A DNA stretch of 64,000 nt, taken from contig NC_088795.1 of NCBI RefSeq assembly GCF_011386835.1, positions 105,088,434 through 105,152,433 of the forward strand. Direction: 5' to 3'. Below the pieces are notes generated by a model. That model worked only from the letters and a program-made list of their open reading frames with translations, did not search any database and had not been told where the DNA came from. Of this stretch, positions 35,421-46,484 are shown one piece after another. A program made the position numbers and the translations under genes. Every line of letters begins with the position of its first letter. Positions within the stretch are counted from its first letter, which is position 1. The DNA comes from Chrysemys picta bellii (taxonomy: Eukaryota > Chordata > Testudines > Emydidae).

Positions 35421-37196
35421 CACAAGTAAAATTAGAAGCAATAGAAAACCTATGTTTAATACTGACAGCAACATGTTAATCACCTGTAAAAAAATTAGCA
35501 AGATTTCCATCCACAAAAGACAGCTCTTTATACATTAATTGTATCTTGTTTGTGAAACATCCCTCAGACTTGTTCCTCAGAAAGAGTAAAAAATTAAACC
35601 CATGAGGCTATGTATAACTTGTTAGCACAATAACGATGTCTTTTCTTTTCTCATTTCTTTCAGTATATATGATGAAAACATACAAGTTTGTTGGGATTTA
35701 TATGGGCATTTTTGGCAGTCTTTTCAAATTTTTTGGATTGTGCACTATAATTTGAATCTGAGTACCTTCTTTCTAAGAGAACAATGTGTTTGTACTGGAA
35801 TAAGTATTTGTTAGTGAATCAAAAAAGGAAAGAAGTTGTTTATTATAATTATGTTTTTTGGTAAGCCTGAGTTCCATTGTTCTGCAATGGAACTTCTACT
35901 TTTTTTTTTTTTTTGCACATAATAGGTCTGATGCTGCCTTTGTTTCACAGTTACAATTCTCAATGGAATTTTGGGATGAGATAGAAATGCTAGATTAGGC
36001 CCTGTTGTTTTCTTGTATGTTTTATGTACTTTGTCACAGCGATTGTTTTTGGTGACTGTCTTTTAATTTTGTAAAACTTTTATACAAAATACTTCCTTTA
36101 AAAAAAAAAACAGTAAATTTATTTGAAGGAAATTAAGAACAAAGTTAAAAACAAAGCACTTTGCAAAAACAAACAAAAAATGTATATGCAAATACAACAT
36201 CTAATTAAGCTGAACATGTATTTGCATGTAAATAATTCAGGTTAATAATTATATCACCTTATATATTTGTACACACCAACTAAACAGGAGCCTTAATCTT
36301 GATTAGAGATAATTACAAATAGTAGTAATAATAATGATTACAAAAAATAGATGCCTACTTCTATGATCGTACTTAATAGTTTTGGTGTTCTAATTTATGT
36401 GTGTAATAGTTATATGCACTTAAACACAATCTGTTGGAAATGTTAAAGAACATGCAGGTTCAATTACTTGACCAGTTACGCATGTAACTGTCAATTTGGG
36501 GCATTCAATAGGTTCATCTTTTTGAAAATGTACTCTGATTTTTTTCCCTATGCAGTACAATGTATCATACTTTATAATCACCAAATAAACCACAAAAACA
36601 AATTATAGTTTCTTCTATTACTTTTATCCACCTTTGTTCCATGAGGAAAAAGAAAAATTCTGCTGATAAAGTACCCAAAACCAAAGGCATTGTACCTATA
36701 TGCAAGAGATAAAACTAATTACATATTTCAGATAAGGGAGGGGGTGTACAGGCTGCTGTGAAAAAGTAAAAATGGGAATCGGTAGCCAGCGGGGGAGAAC
36801 AAAACTCGTTTGTGACTGAAATGGAGAAGATTTGCCCAGTGTAAAGGATTTCTTTTGGAACTTCATTATATTTGTAAATTAGAAAGAGCTGAAAGACCTA
36901 ATGTTGTCCAGGAAACTGCAAAAACAGTCATCAAACAACAAATACTCAAACAACTGAGGAAGACTCAATAAAATAGACAATGCTGAATGGAGTGCAGTGA
37001 ATTGAGGGAAAATACATTTCTGTTTACTGTCTGCATTAGACTCGTCACTGGAGAAAACCTGGACTAGATGCAAGGCTTCCTAATTATTCTTCAGACAAAT
37101 AAGAAGTTCCTTCTCCCTTCAGTCTGGAAATTTAGGAGCATGTTCTGCCTTCAATCCATGTTCAGAGCTCAGAATAACATCAAAGAGAATTATACA
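35421..37196. other. AT-rich intronic sequence
   Basis: No repeat or coding domain was recognised. Several poly-A/T runs occur, for example 35900-35914 and 36101-36110. Confidence 0.6.
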
Positions 37197-37231
37197 ATCT
37201 GTCCCAATAAAATCAGGACATCTGGTCACCC
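37197..37231. mobile_element. MITE terminal fragment (GGGTGACCAG family)
   Basis: GTCCCAATAAAATCAGGACA followed by TCTGGTCACCCTAA is one end of the same small MITE family found complete at 37691-37802 and 52498-52628. The other end is missing. Confidence 0.6.
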
Positions 37232-37248
37232 TAAATCTGCATTAGTCA

Positions 37249-37495
37249 GAGGCAGCATGGACTAGCTGTTGGTGCAGGACACTGGGACTCAGGACATATT
37301 AGGTAAAATCCTAGCCCTGAATGAAGTCAATTGCAAAACTCTCATTGACTTCAATAGGGCCCGGATTTCACTTCAGGATCAATTCTTCACTCAACCACCA
37401 ACTTGCTGTATGATGCCGGACAAGTCACTTAATCTTTTGGTGACTGAGTTTCCGCATCTATCAATTTGGACTATTAATAGTTACCTCTTTAAACT
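37249..37495 (+). mobile_element. MIR (CORE-SINE) with a small insertion
   Basis: The tRNA-related head GAGGCAGCATGGACTAG (37249 onward) and the core and tail phrases ACTTGCTGTATGATGCCGGA, CAAGTCACTTAATC, TGAGTTTCCGCATCT and ATTAATAGTTACCTC are those of MIR, an ancient SINE of amniotes. At about 37301-37372 a palindromic insert (TAAAATCCTAGCCCT with GGGCCCGGATTTCA) splits the unit. The insert is centred on AAAACTCTCATTGACTTCAA. Confidence 0.8.
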
Positions 37496-37690
37496 GATTT
37501 GATAGTCATGGATAATGCAGATTATATATTGTCTCTGTTATGCAGGACAAAATATTTTAACTTATTCTAAATAAGTGGTATTTTAGAAGATCGCTTGCTA
37601 GATCTCATAATTGCGCGCACACACACACACAGCTCTTACCGGTACTTCTTTCTAACACAGATTATAGGAATACACAAAGGATACTTAGTA

Positions 37691-37802
37691 GGGTGACCAG
37701 ATGTTTATAGGGACAGTCCCGATTTTTGGGTCTTTTTCTTATATAGGCTCCTATTACCCCTTACCCCCGTCCCGATTTTTCACATTTGCTGTCTGGACAC
37801 CC
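37691..37802. mobile_element. Small TA-flanked MITE, 112 bp
   Basis: The left end is GGGTGACCAGATGTTTATAG and the right end is GCTGTCTGGACACCC, an imperfect inverted repeat. TA flanks both ends (37689-37690, 37803-37804). It holds two inverted copies of a phrase like CCCGATTTTTGGG / CCCGATTTTTCAC. It is the same family as 52498-52628. Confidence 0.75.
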
Positions 37803-37804
37803 TA

Positions 37805-39126
37805 ATACATAGCTTTGTTCTGTCTTTTTCCTGTAATGGAAGCAGTAATAATATGAAGCTCTGATGCAAAAGGGCTGTCTTTTGTCTTCAAAGGATAAAA
37901 AGAAGGCTAAAGAGTAATGAACCAGGAGTTAAAAATTACTTGAGATTAATAGTATTATTTTTATAAGCACCGTAGAGTGATTGCTATACATATTTTTCTT
38001 TTTGCGAGAATAGGGGCTTACAGGGCAAGGAGGCATTTTTTTTTCATAATTTAAATTTAAAAGGAAAGGCCAAATGTTCTGCTCCTTTGTGAGGCACAAA
38101 AGGGAGCTAATGTAAATAAAACGGGACAGAAATAGATAGAAAGTAGCAAAAAGAGAGCAGTGTTACCTCCAGTTAAAACAATGCTATAGGTATGAATGTG
38201 GATTTAAAATTCAATAATACTGATCTTTTTTTTTTTAATCATAGCAGACCCCATCATGCATTCTATAAGAACCCAAAACCATGACGGATCCAAAAGCACT
38301 TTACATGGTATTTTGCCACTCAGAAGTACATTCTACCAATGGTCAGTGCACAAGCGATAGTTCTATTTCTGGAGACTGACCCAACTAAAAAATAACTATT
38401 CAGCATGGCGGAAGCCATGTACAGTCCACTCCTGGTGGGTTCGTAGGTTCCGGAACTTGGGGTCCTGGGGATACTGACGCACCTGCTGGCTTGAAGTGGT
38501 TTCCATCATATATAGTGTTTACCATTTGATTCAGTGGCTTTCAGCACCCCCACTATACAAACTGTTCCAGCATCCCTAGGCAGGTTTAATGAGAGTGATC
38601 ACCACACACTGCAAGGCTGTATTTAGTCCCGTATCTTATTCTATGTATATAAAGTACAATGAAAACACATAGCACTAGATATAAAAATAAATAATGATAA
38701 TCCTGTATGAATTACACAAGTCCTAAAACCATCTTATCTTGTTAACATTTTTCTCTACTAATACAATACTGTACATGGAATAAACTATTGTCCTGTAATA
38801 TCCCTGAACAAGAGCTATTAGCAGAAAGCAAGCAAGATATACCTGCCTAATTTCTGGTGCAAAATACTAACAATAAACTGTTTAAGAGCATCACTATATA
38901 TCTTTGAATGTAAAAGGTGCTACCATGCATATATATGAAGTATTATCTGTTGGTTGGATAGCATGTGATATATCACTATCAGGTATACAGTGGAGAAACT
39001 CACAGAAGCATCAGCTGTAGAAGGGAAAAATTCTAAAGATTTTTTTAATAAGGAAAGGAGATAATAGGGCAAAAAATCTACTCACAAATAGACCCATTGG
39101 GAGTAGGATATCACTAGTATAATGGA
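37805..39126. other. Intronic sequence, possible hAT fragment inside
   Basis: No gene was recognised. Around 38545-38577 the phrase TTTCAGCACCCCCACTATAC, followed by GTTCCAGCATCCCTA, resembles one end of a turtle hAT MITE. Its partner end was not found. Confidence 0.4.
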
Positions 39127-40060
39127 GAGACAAGGTGAGTGAGGTAATATATTGTATTGGTCCAGCTGCTGTTGGTGAAAGAGATGAATTTAGCTATGCA
39201 GAGCACTTCTTCAGATCTGGGGCAGGTACTCAGAGTGTCACAGTTAATTACAAGGTGGAACAGATAGTTTGGCATAAGTAATTAACACATATTCTAAGGG
39301 CCCATTCAAGGTAAAGTGACACATTAACACCCCTGCAGTCATAGGACAAAACATTGGGGTTAGAGGATTGTAGATGGTTGTAATAAACTGCAAAAAGAAG
39401 AACAGGAGTACTTGTGGCACCTTAGAGACTAACAAATTTATTAGAGCATAAGCTTTCGTGGACTACAGCCCACTTCTTCTGATGCATCCGAAGAAGTGGG
39501 CTGTAGTCCACGAAAGCTTATGCTCTAATAAATTTGTTAGTCTCTAAGGTGCCACAAGTACTCCTGTTCTTCTTTTTGCGGATACAGACTAACACGGCTG
39601 CTACTCTGAAACTTGTAATAAACTGTAAATCATGATTTTTAGTGTCTAGCAAAGTTATGAATTTAAGCTCCCAGGATCATCTTTTGAAGGTATTGTGCAG
39701 ATTTCCTTTGAGGATGAAGACTGAGAGGTTAGATATGGAGTGATCATTTTGTGAAAAGTGTTAAGTGTTTTTGTCTTTTATTATTATTCTGTGTGAATTC
39801 ATTTGAAAGCATAATGGTTGTCTGGTTTCACTCACACAGTTATTATCTGGGCATTTAATGCATTGGATGAGGTACACCGCATGTTGTGATAGGCATGTGC
39901 CTATATCTTGAAGGGTGGGTTGTGGGGGCTATTGATCATTATAGATTTGGAGATACATCTGCAGGTTTTGCATCTATTATTCTGTCAGGGGCTGGTGCCA
40001 CTTTGAGACCTTTTCACCAAAGGCTTTTATGTATTCTATAATGTGAACTGAACTATCTTC
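39127..40060 (-). mobile_element. Penelope-like retroelement fragment, minus strand
   Basis: The low-coordinate end (AGACAAGGTGAGTGAGGTAA) is the 3' terminal region. The minus strand further up encodes a decayed GIY-YIG endonuclease region: QNNRCKTC, then LIQCIKCP, SETRQ and MNSHR between about 40010 and 39760, with stops and frameshifts. This Cys-rich segment followed by a GIY-YIG nuclease is the C-terminus of Penelope-like reverse transcriptases. A second Penelope-type unit is inserted at 39391-39612. The reverse transcriptase part is absent, so this is a 3' fragment. Confidence 0.75.
39391..39612 (-). mobile_element. Nested Penelope-type terminal unit, near-perfect palindrome
   Basis: Flanked by a 13-bp duplication TTGTAATAAACTG (39378-39390 and 39613-39625). 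Bases 39391-39484 and 39485-39578 form an inverted repeat with arms of about 94 bp. Only one mismatch was seen by eye (CTTCTTCTGATG against CTTCTTCGGATG). The remaining 34 bp (to TGCTACTCTGAAAC) are the non-duplicated terminus, the same sequence as the start at 40543. The target duplication shows retrotransposition rather than cut-and-paste transposition. It inserted into the other Penelope-like element. Confidence 0.87.
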
Positions 40061-40542
40061 TTCTCTTTCTCTCAGAAATTTGGCTGTCTTTTTACAAGTC
40101 TCAGAATAGCTCATTCTCAAAATTAACTGTCTCTAGGCTTATTCCACCACAGAAAGTGTAATTGTGATCCAAAATATCACTTGTGGCAGGATGATAGGAT
40201 CACCTGGGTCAGGAGTTCATCTATGTGAATAACTGCATGCAGCATTTTTCAGAACCAATAATGAAAATTCTTTCTCGAGCAATTAATTGAAATGTCAACA
40301 TGATCATTTATGCAGGTTTTTTGTTTGTTTGGTTAGTTGGTTGGTTTTTTTAAAAATACTTTAGTAGTCTGGGAAGAAAAGTGCAAAAAAATGTACAAAT
40401 GTACAGCAGCTCTTAGGAACAACCCCATGAGTTTCTGCTTGGTAATGTTTATATAAAAGATACTTAACTTTGGGCCTGCAATGGGTTAATGTTCCTAAAA
40501 ACCAATTTTACACTAATATCCTCTGAAAAATGTAAAACTGTG
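40061..40542. other. AT-rich intronic sequence
   Basis: No gene or repeat was recognised apart from short T-rich simple sequence near 40320-40350. Confidence 0.55.
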
Positions 40543-41178
40543 TTTCAGAGTAGCAGCCATGTTAGTCTGTATCCACAAAAAGAACAGGAGTACTAGTGGC
40601 ACCTTAGAGATTAAGGAATTTGAGCATAAGCTTTTGTGGGCTACAGCCCACTTCATCAGATACATAGAATGGAACATATAGTGAGGATATATATACACAT
40701 ACAGAGAACATGAAAAGGTGGGAGTTGCCCAACCAACTCTAAGAGGCTAATTAATTAAGATGAACTGTTGTCAGCAGAAGAAAAAAAACCTCTCTAGGCA
40801 AAAGAATAAAAGGACACAAATCTGACATCAGGAATCATAACATTCAAAAACCAGTAGGAGAACCCTTCTGGCCATTCAGTAACAGATTTAAAGGTGGCAA
40901 TTTTGCAACAGAAAAGCTTCAATAACAGACTCCAACGAGAAACTGCTGAACTTGAACTGATATGCAAACTAGATACAATCAATTTAGGCTTAAATAGAGA
41001 CTGGGAATGGCTGAGCCATTACATACATTGAATCTATTTCCCCATGTTAAGTATCCTCACAGCTTAAATGGGCTATCTTGATTATCACAAAAGTTTTTTT
41101 TCTCCTGCTGACAACAGTTCATCTTAATTAATAAGCCTCTTAGAGTTAGTTGGGCAACTCCCACCTTTTCATGTTCTC

Positions 41179-41217
<39 letters not shown>

Positions 41218-41322
41218 TCACTATATGTTCCATTCTATGCATCTGATGAAGTGGGCTGTAGCCCACGAAAGCTTATGCTCATTTGTTAGTCTCTAAGGTG
41301 CCACAAGTACTCCTGTTCTTTT
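40543..41322 (+). mobile_element. Penelope-like element with inverted ends
   Basis: A 12-bp duplication TGTAAAACTGTG lies at 40531-40542 and 41323-41334. The first about 240 bp (TTTCAGAGTAGCAGCCATGT to 40786) are an inverted copy of the last about 235 bp (41088-41322). The centre (about 40790-41050) encodes the end of a GIY-YIG endonuclease. This matches Penelope-like elements, whose insertions often carry an inverted partial copy of the 3' end at the front. A (TA)n run of 30 bp or more lies at 41185-41214, while the matching place in the left arm is short, so the microsatellite expanded in one arm only. Confidence 0.85.
40787..41050 (+). pseudogene. Penelope GIY-YIG endonuclease C-terminal relic
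   Basis: The plus strand from about 40792 reads LGKRIKGHKSDIRN followed by NIQKPVGE, the helix and loop after the YIG motif in Penelope-type GIY-YIG nucleases. Frameshifts and stops follow, though shifted frames continue a recognisable tail (LDTINLGLN and WEWLSHYIH-like text near 40970-41030). The catalytic GIY and YIG strands and the whole reverse transcriptase are missing. It is non-functional. Confidence 0.75.
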
Positions 41323-41334
41323 TGTAAAACTGTG

Positions 41335-41754
41335 TGTGGCTACATTCTCCTATCTTTACTCATATTTATTACCTTACTCCATGAAGCTGACTAACACTTT
41401 ACAAAAGAAAGTATGGCAGACTGGGCCCTAAATGAACAAAGCTGGATTGCACTTAGTATTTATTTTCTAATAACCTGAAATCTCCTAACACTTCATATGG
41501 GAAAAAAAGGCTGCTCATCTTATACACAACTAACTCCTCTTGCTCTAGTAACATGGATCTCTAATTTTGCACAACCCATTTGATACCTAATGGCAGTTTC
41601 AACTTTAGTCCTAGGTAAAATAATGCAGTAATCAAATCCTATTGCTAGAACTGGAGAATACCATTTTTCTTTCTTGTCCTTTAGCTATTTTTCTGTTGAT
41701 TGGAGCATATTTAACTACTGCTGTCTTTTAGGAGGGAGAAAATTGTCTAGTGAC
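41335..41754. other. AT-rich intronic sequence
   Basis: No gene or repeat was recognised. Confidence 0.55.
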
Positions 41755-41935
41755 TCTAAGCAATGAGGGTCAGGAGTTCTGAGTTCTATTCCATGCTCTG
41801 CCACTCACTTCCTGTGAATCCTAGGCTAGTCACTTAAACTTCCTTTGCTTTGGTTTCCCTCTTCTTTAAAATGATGGATATATAAATAATTTCTTTTATT
41901 TTCATCTATAGATATCCAAGCCCTGTATAAAAGCA
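41755..41935 (+). mobile_element. MIR SINE, plus strand
   Basis: MIR phrases are in order: CAGGAGTTCTGAGTTCTATT, then CTCTGCCACTCACTTCCTGT, CTAGTCACTTAAACTTCC, TTTCCCTCTTC and AAAATGATGGATATATAAAT. Together these are the MIR B-box-proximal region, core and tail. It is old and diverged. Confidence 0.7.
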
Positions 41936-41964
41936 GCTGATCCCTATTCTCCAACCTTTACAGG

Positions 41965-42090
41965 TTTGGCAATGCTACACAAGGAGTTTGAGTGACTTGA
42001 CTAAGCTAGTGGTAGAGACAGAAACAGAACTTAGGTCTTTTGACTCCCAGTCCCATGCTCAACCTAGTGGGCCACAGCTGTCCTCTGAAA
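41965..42090 (-). mobile_element. MIR-like SINE, minus strand
   Basis: The reverse complement reads GAGCATGGGACTGGGAGTCA, then AAGACCTAAGTTCTGTTTCT and CTACCACTAGCTTAGTCAAG followed by TCACTCAAACTCC, matching the MIR body. It is in opposite orientation to the MIR just before it. Confidence 0.6.
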
Positions 42091-42289
42091 AGCTTGCCAT
42101 GAGACTTAAGGAATGGTTATACTTGCTTCCTTGTCCTTGAATGAAAGATGCTACAAAATAATATATATATATATATATACCGGTAAGTAAATTATAAAAC
42201 AAGATGAAAGATGAAATGTTTTGTTTACAAAATCAGAGTTGTGCACATCAGAAGGATTTATTTGAACTAATCATACACACTGTCAGGTT

Positions 42290-43320
42290 CTAAATTAGCC
42301 CCATGGAAAAAGACATGGGCATTATTACAGACATGTCAGTGAAAAGCATTGCCCTAATGACAGCATGTGTAAAAAATGGGATAGAAAATAATACTGAAAA
42401 TATTGTCATGCCCTCACCTGGAATACTGTGTTCAGTTCTGGTCACCCCTATCTCAGAAAACATCTAGCAGATATTAAAGTTCAGAGACAGGCAACAAAAG
42501 TTATTAGATGCACAACAAGACTTTATCTATGAGGAAAGATTGGAAAGGCTTTGAATGTAGTTCAGAAAAGAAATAAATATGAGGCCACATGATAAAGGTA
42601 TAAAAATAAGGATAGAAAAGGTAAATTGAGCACTTTTATTTACTCTCTCTCATAATACAAGAACAATGGGATATTCAGTGTGGTTTAAAGAAAACAAACA
42701 TGAAATTGATAAAAATGAATAGTTTTTTACAGAATTGATAATTAACTCATGGAACATACTGCCACAAGAGATCACTGAGGCCAATAATTTAGTAGAATTC
42801 ATAAAATTGCATGTATTCACAGTGGCAATAATTATAATTAAATGAGATAGGATGAATAATCTTTTAGAAAATATAAACCTTCATGATTCAGACCACTACC
42901 TAAGGGCTTGTCTTCACTTAAAAAGCTACAGTGCAGACACTACCTAAACCGATGGGAGGGGTTCTCCCATTCACATAGGCAATACACCTCACTGAGAGGT
43001 GGTGCCTAGGTTGACAGAAAAAATCTTCCATTTTCCTAGCACTTACCTAACACAGGGAGTTAGGTCAGCTTAACTACGTTGCTCAGGGTGTGTGGATTTT
43101 TCACACCTCTGACTGATGTATTCAAACCAATCTAATTTTCTAATGTAGACCAGGCCTAATAGAGGTCACGAGAGAAAGTTATTCCACAGTTTTCTATTAT
43201 GTGGTTTCTTGTACATGCCTATGAAGTATCTGGTACTTACTGGTCACTGTCAGAAACAGAATACTGTGCTTGATAGACCAGGAATCTGATCCAGTATGAC
43301 AATGCCTATATTTACAATAT
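42290..43320 (+). mobile_element. Old CR1 3' fragment split by a MITE
   Basis: Degenerate CR1 ORF2 sequence: CCTCACCTGGAATACTGTGT then TTCAGTTCTGGTCACCCC at about 42413-42450, and later ACTCATGGAACATACTGCCA (a WNxLP-equivalent). It ends with GACCAGGAATCTGATCCAGT ATGACAAT near 43277-43305, the CR1 3' end of an old subfamily. Many stops. The MITE at 42904-43156 interrupts the 3' untranslated part. Confidence 0.75.
42904..43156. mobile_element. Harbinger-like MITE inside old CR1
   Basis: The left end GGGCTTGTCTTCACTTAAAA and the reverse complement of the right end (GGCCTGGTCTACATTAGAAA) match. TAA occurs on both sides (42901-42903, 43157-43159), a TWA-type duplication. The interior keeps a partial palindrome around CCGATGGGAGGGGTTCTCCC. 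It is noncoding. Confidence 0.8.
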
Positions 43321-46300
43321 AAAAATCAAGATGTAAAGAAAAATAATATGTCCTCTTGAGAAAAGCACTGTGCAATTTCTGTTAAAATAATGACTTTTTA
43401 ATGACCACATTAGAGAAACAATTTATGTGTGTTGGACAAGATTGCACAAATGAGTAGGGTTGCCTTGTAAGGAAAGCTGCAAGGGCTGGGGAAAAAGACT
43501 CAGAAGTTATTTCTGGTTCTCCAGATCTTACGAATTAGCAAATCTTTTCATACTGCATTTTCACATCCCGTCTGCTAACATTTCTTCCACCCCACCCCAC
43601 ACACAACAGCTGACACCATAGCTAATAATGCAAACCAAACTTCAATCTACATCTGACATTCATATAGGCTGGTAATATACTGTACAGTTTATTATAAAGA
43701 AAACCAACCTACTTGCATTATTGTTTCAATTCTCTGTTTCATGCTAACCCGAAAAAGTAGAAAGAGACATCTAACCAACAAATTTGAGAAGTTGCATTTC
43801 ATTACCGGTATTTACTCTGGCTGCAGTAGATTCAGCCTTCTTCCACTTGCTGAAACATGAAAGGTGCCTTGTTTTCATTAGTGTTCCTATCTTGCACAGA
43901 GAATGCATCAAAGGTATCAGAAGATTTTACATTACTGTGCTGCAAATTATCTCCTCAAACTTTAAAATGAAAGTAAATCCAAAGTAATTAGTTATAACTG
44001 CATTGTTTTGCACCGGTTGAAATAAAATGGTAAATATTTGAAGTAATAACAATTAAAAACTAAGATAGCTTTCAAAGTGCTGTTTCCATAGAAAATCCAA
44101 ATGAAAATCCAATACAAATCCTGATTAAAACCTAACCAACCAAAACACTGCAGATTACCGAGAGTCCAATTAAATATGACAAATGAATACTTGACAGGTT
44201 TCAATTCTAATTCTATTTATGTCAGAATGATCCATTAATATTGAAGATTAAATTACCAGAATTTGAGCAATACAATTGTTCTATATAGCTAGACAAGTCA
44301 TCTTAAAATTTGGATCAGAGAAAGCACTCACTCAAATGTCAAATGCTACATTTATAGAGGACCAAAAGTGCATTGCATCTTGTTCTGTCATCACCTATTG
44401 ACTAATGCTAACAAAAATTACTGGAGGCAGATGACATGCCACTGTCTAAATCCTGTTTTAAAAAGTGACAGCAGAATTCAAAAGTCAGTAGAGTATAATT
44501 TTCATCACAATGTCACCCACTTTTCACGGGGTTCAGTTCAAGATTTTGTGAATATGACAAAAAGTCTCCCTTACTGTCTGTAATCCTTGCATTATACAAT
44601 TTGAGACTTCTATCATGCTACTCTTGTTTTGGAGATGTTCATGGCATAATAAGTACATTTAGTAGTTTGATCTGGTTGTGCTCCTACTTATTCTGAAATC
44701 TGTCTAATTTCAAAGGGTAAATATGTAATACTAACAAAGAAAAGTTACCCTTGTCCTCCTTTTAATTTCATTTTAAAGTTTAATAATTAATATAGTATAA
44801 TGGTAGTTGCCCCACAATTTCCAAAATTTAAGCAAACTAGAGTCCACTGTATGTTGGAATTTCTGAGAATAAATTTGGATAAGACCACTTTTATTATCTA
44901 CTGAAGAGCACACCAAAAGTTAGGATAAATCATAGTCTTACAGTTCATCCAAGATTCCGTGTTTATATATTGCTTTATATATATTGTGCTTCAGACAGTT
45001 TCAGAAGAACTGTGAACTTATTCAGTTAAATCTCAAAAATACTTGCCTTCATTGCACTGTATCTACCTGGATATAGCCAGTGCTTTAGCCTCATTTTCCT
45101 AAGCACTAAATTTCACCCATAAATTAACAAAAATAAAAATAAATAACAATTTAGGAAGCAGGCTCCCAACAGCTTTACACATATATAAATGGGAAAATTA
45201 TAACTGAATTTAGGATAATTATTATTTCCACTGGGGGTTGAGGGTGTCCATTATTCTGTATGACTTGAGATAGTCATGCATTGCTGAAATGCAGACCTTC
45301 AGCAAATGCAGACTGCTGCAGTCCTTCTCCCTCATATACATTAGATTTGTCAATTTCCTGACCACAGAGCATGATCTATTTTTATTGGGTCAATATGTCT
45401 ATTTTAGGAATAAAACAAGAACAATTTTAACTGCTGATCTAAGCCTTTGAAAGAAGCTAAAGTCATGCACAAAGCCAAACAAAATCTATACTGGGTTTGA
45501 GGAGCTGATGAGACTCCATCTTCCTCACATACACAACTATACAAACTTGATTAGCAAACTCCTCATTTCACACGTCAGCACTATGTACTCTTTGACATGC
45601 GGTAATCTTTGACATAAAGTAATCTACTATATAGTTTAAGGGCATCACCCAAAGCTTCAAAGAGCTTTAGATAAGGGTCAATAAGTGTGGAACAGTAAAT
45701 TATTTAAGATCTATTATAGAAAAGTATTTTAAAGTCCACTATTTTCTAATCGTAGACAAAAAAGAAAATTGCAAACTATTAAGTATTTAATTACCATAAT
45801 TTTGTAATTGCTGAAGAATTACTCATACTGCAAATCAGGATGCATTCCCCACCCCATCCCCATATATATAAAAAAATAGTTAATTGAAATGATATGTTCT
45901 AAAAGTATTTTCCACAATATACCGTGGAGGAAAAAATCAAACCGTGCTTTCCTTTTCTAAATAATTCAACATGGAGTAGAAACCTCAATATTGTTTTGAA
46001 AACAGGTTGCATAATATTGGGGGGAAAGGGAAGACTCTAGAAGGAGATTTTTAGTTCCTATTTTCTTTATGCTGATGCTGCACAAATTCAATTTCAGGAA
46101 AATGTCATAAGCAATGATTGTATGACAAAAAAAATGGAAGTAGAAAATAGAACACATGTCCCTTATCAATTCCTTTTGTTTAAAAAAAACATTGTGTATG
46201 CAATTTAATTTCCTTGAACCCAGCCCCTGCACTGATTTTTTAAAATTATTTAACTGTTTCAGCAATGTAGTTTTAAAATAATGTAAAAATATCCTGCTGA

Positions 46301-46484
46301 TTTTATTTGTATGGTTATGTTCCATTATTTTGTATGGCTGCATTTTAACAAATTTTACCATTTAAAATAAAATAGTTATAATTTAAGCTATTTTATTTTA
46401 TTATTTTGGACTGACCTTTCCACAAGTCTACTTATTATGGCTCACTAGTGTGATTATGTGTGTGAATGTTGTGTTTGCCCCTAC
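43321..46484 (-). other. PCDH9 intron downstream of the exon, near part
   Basis: AT-rich sequence with no recognised transposon over about 3.2 kb, unlike most of the window. The plus-strand frame 43784-43987 and minus-strand frame 45966-46361 (131 codons) show no domain. The lack of repeats next to the exon could reflect constraint or chance. Confidence 0.45.

Noticed and set aside
39391..39578. The palindrome as a microRNA precursor or CRISPR-like repeat
   Set aside because: It is flanked by a target duplication, shares its terminus with other Penelope-type copies, and arms of 94 bp are too long for a typical pre-miRNA.
41179..41215. (TG)n(TA)n tract as a regulatory element
   Set aside because: It is a microsatellite inside the Penelope-like terminal arm. 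The partner arm has only a short version.
45966..46361. A 131-codon minus-strand frame just downstream of the protocadherin exon
   Set aside because: AT-rich, without motifs of the protocadherin tail and without an acceptor leading into it. Probably a chance frame in the intron.
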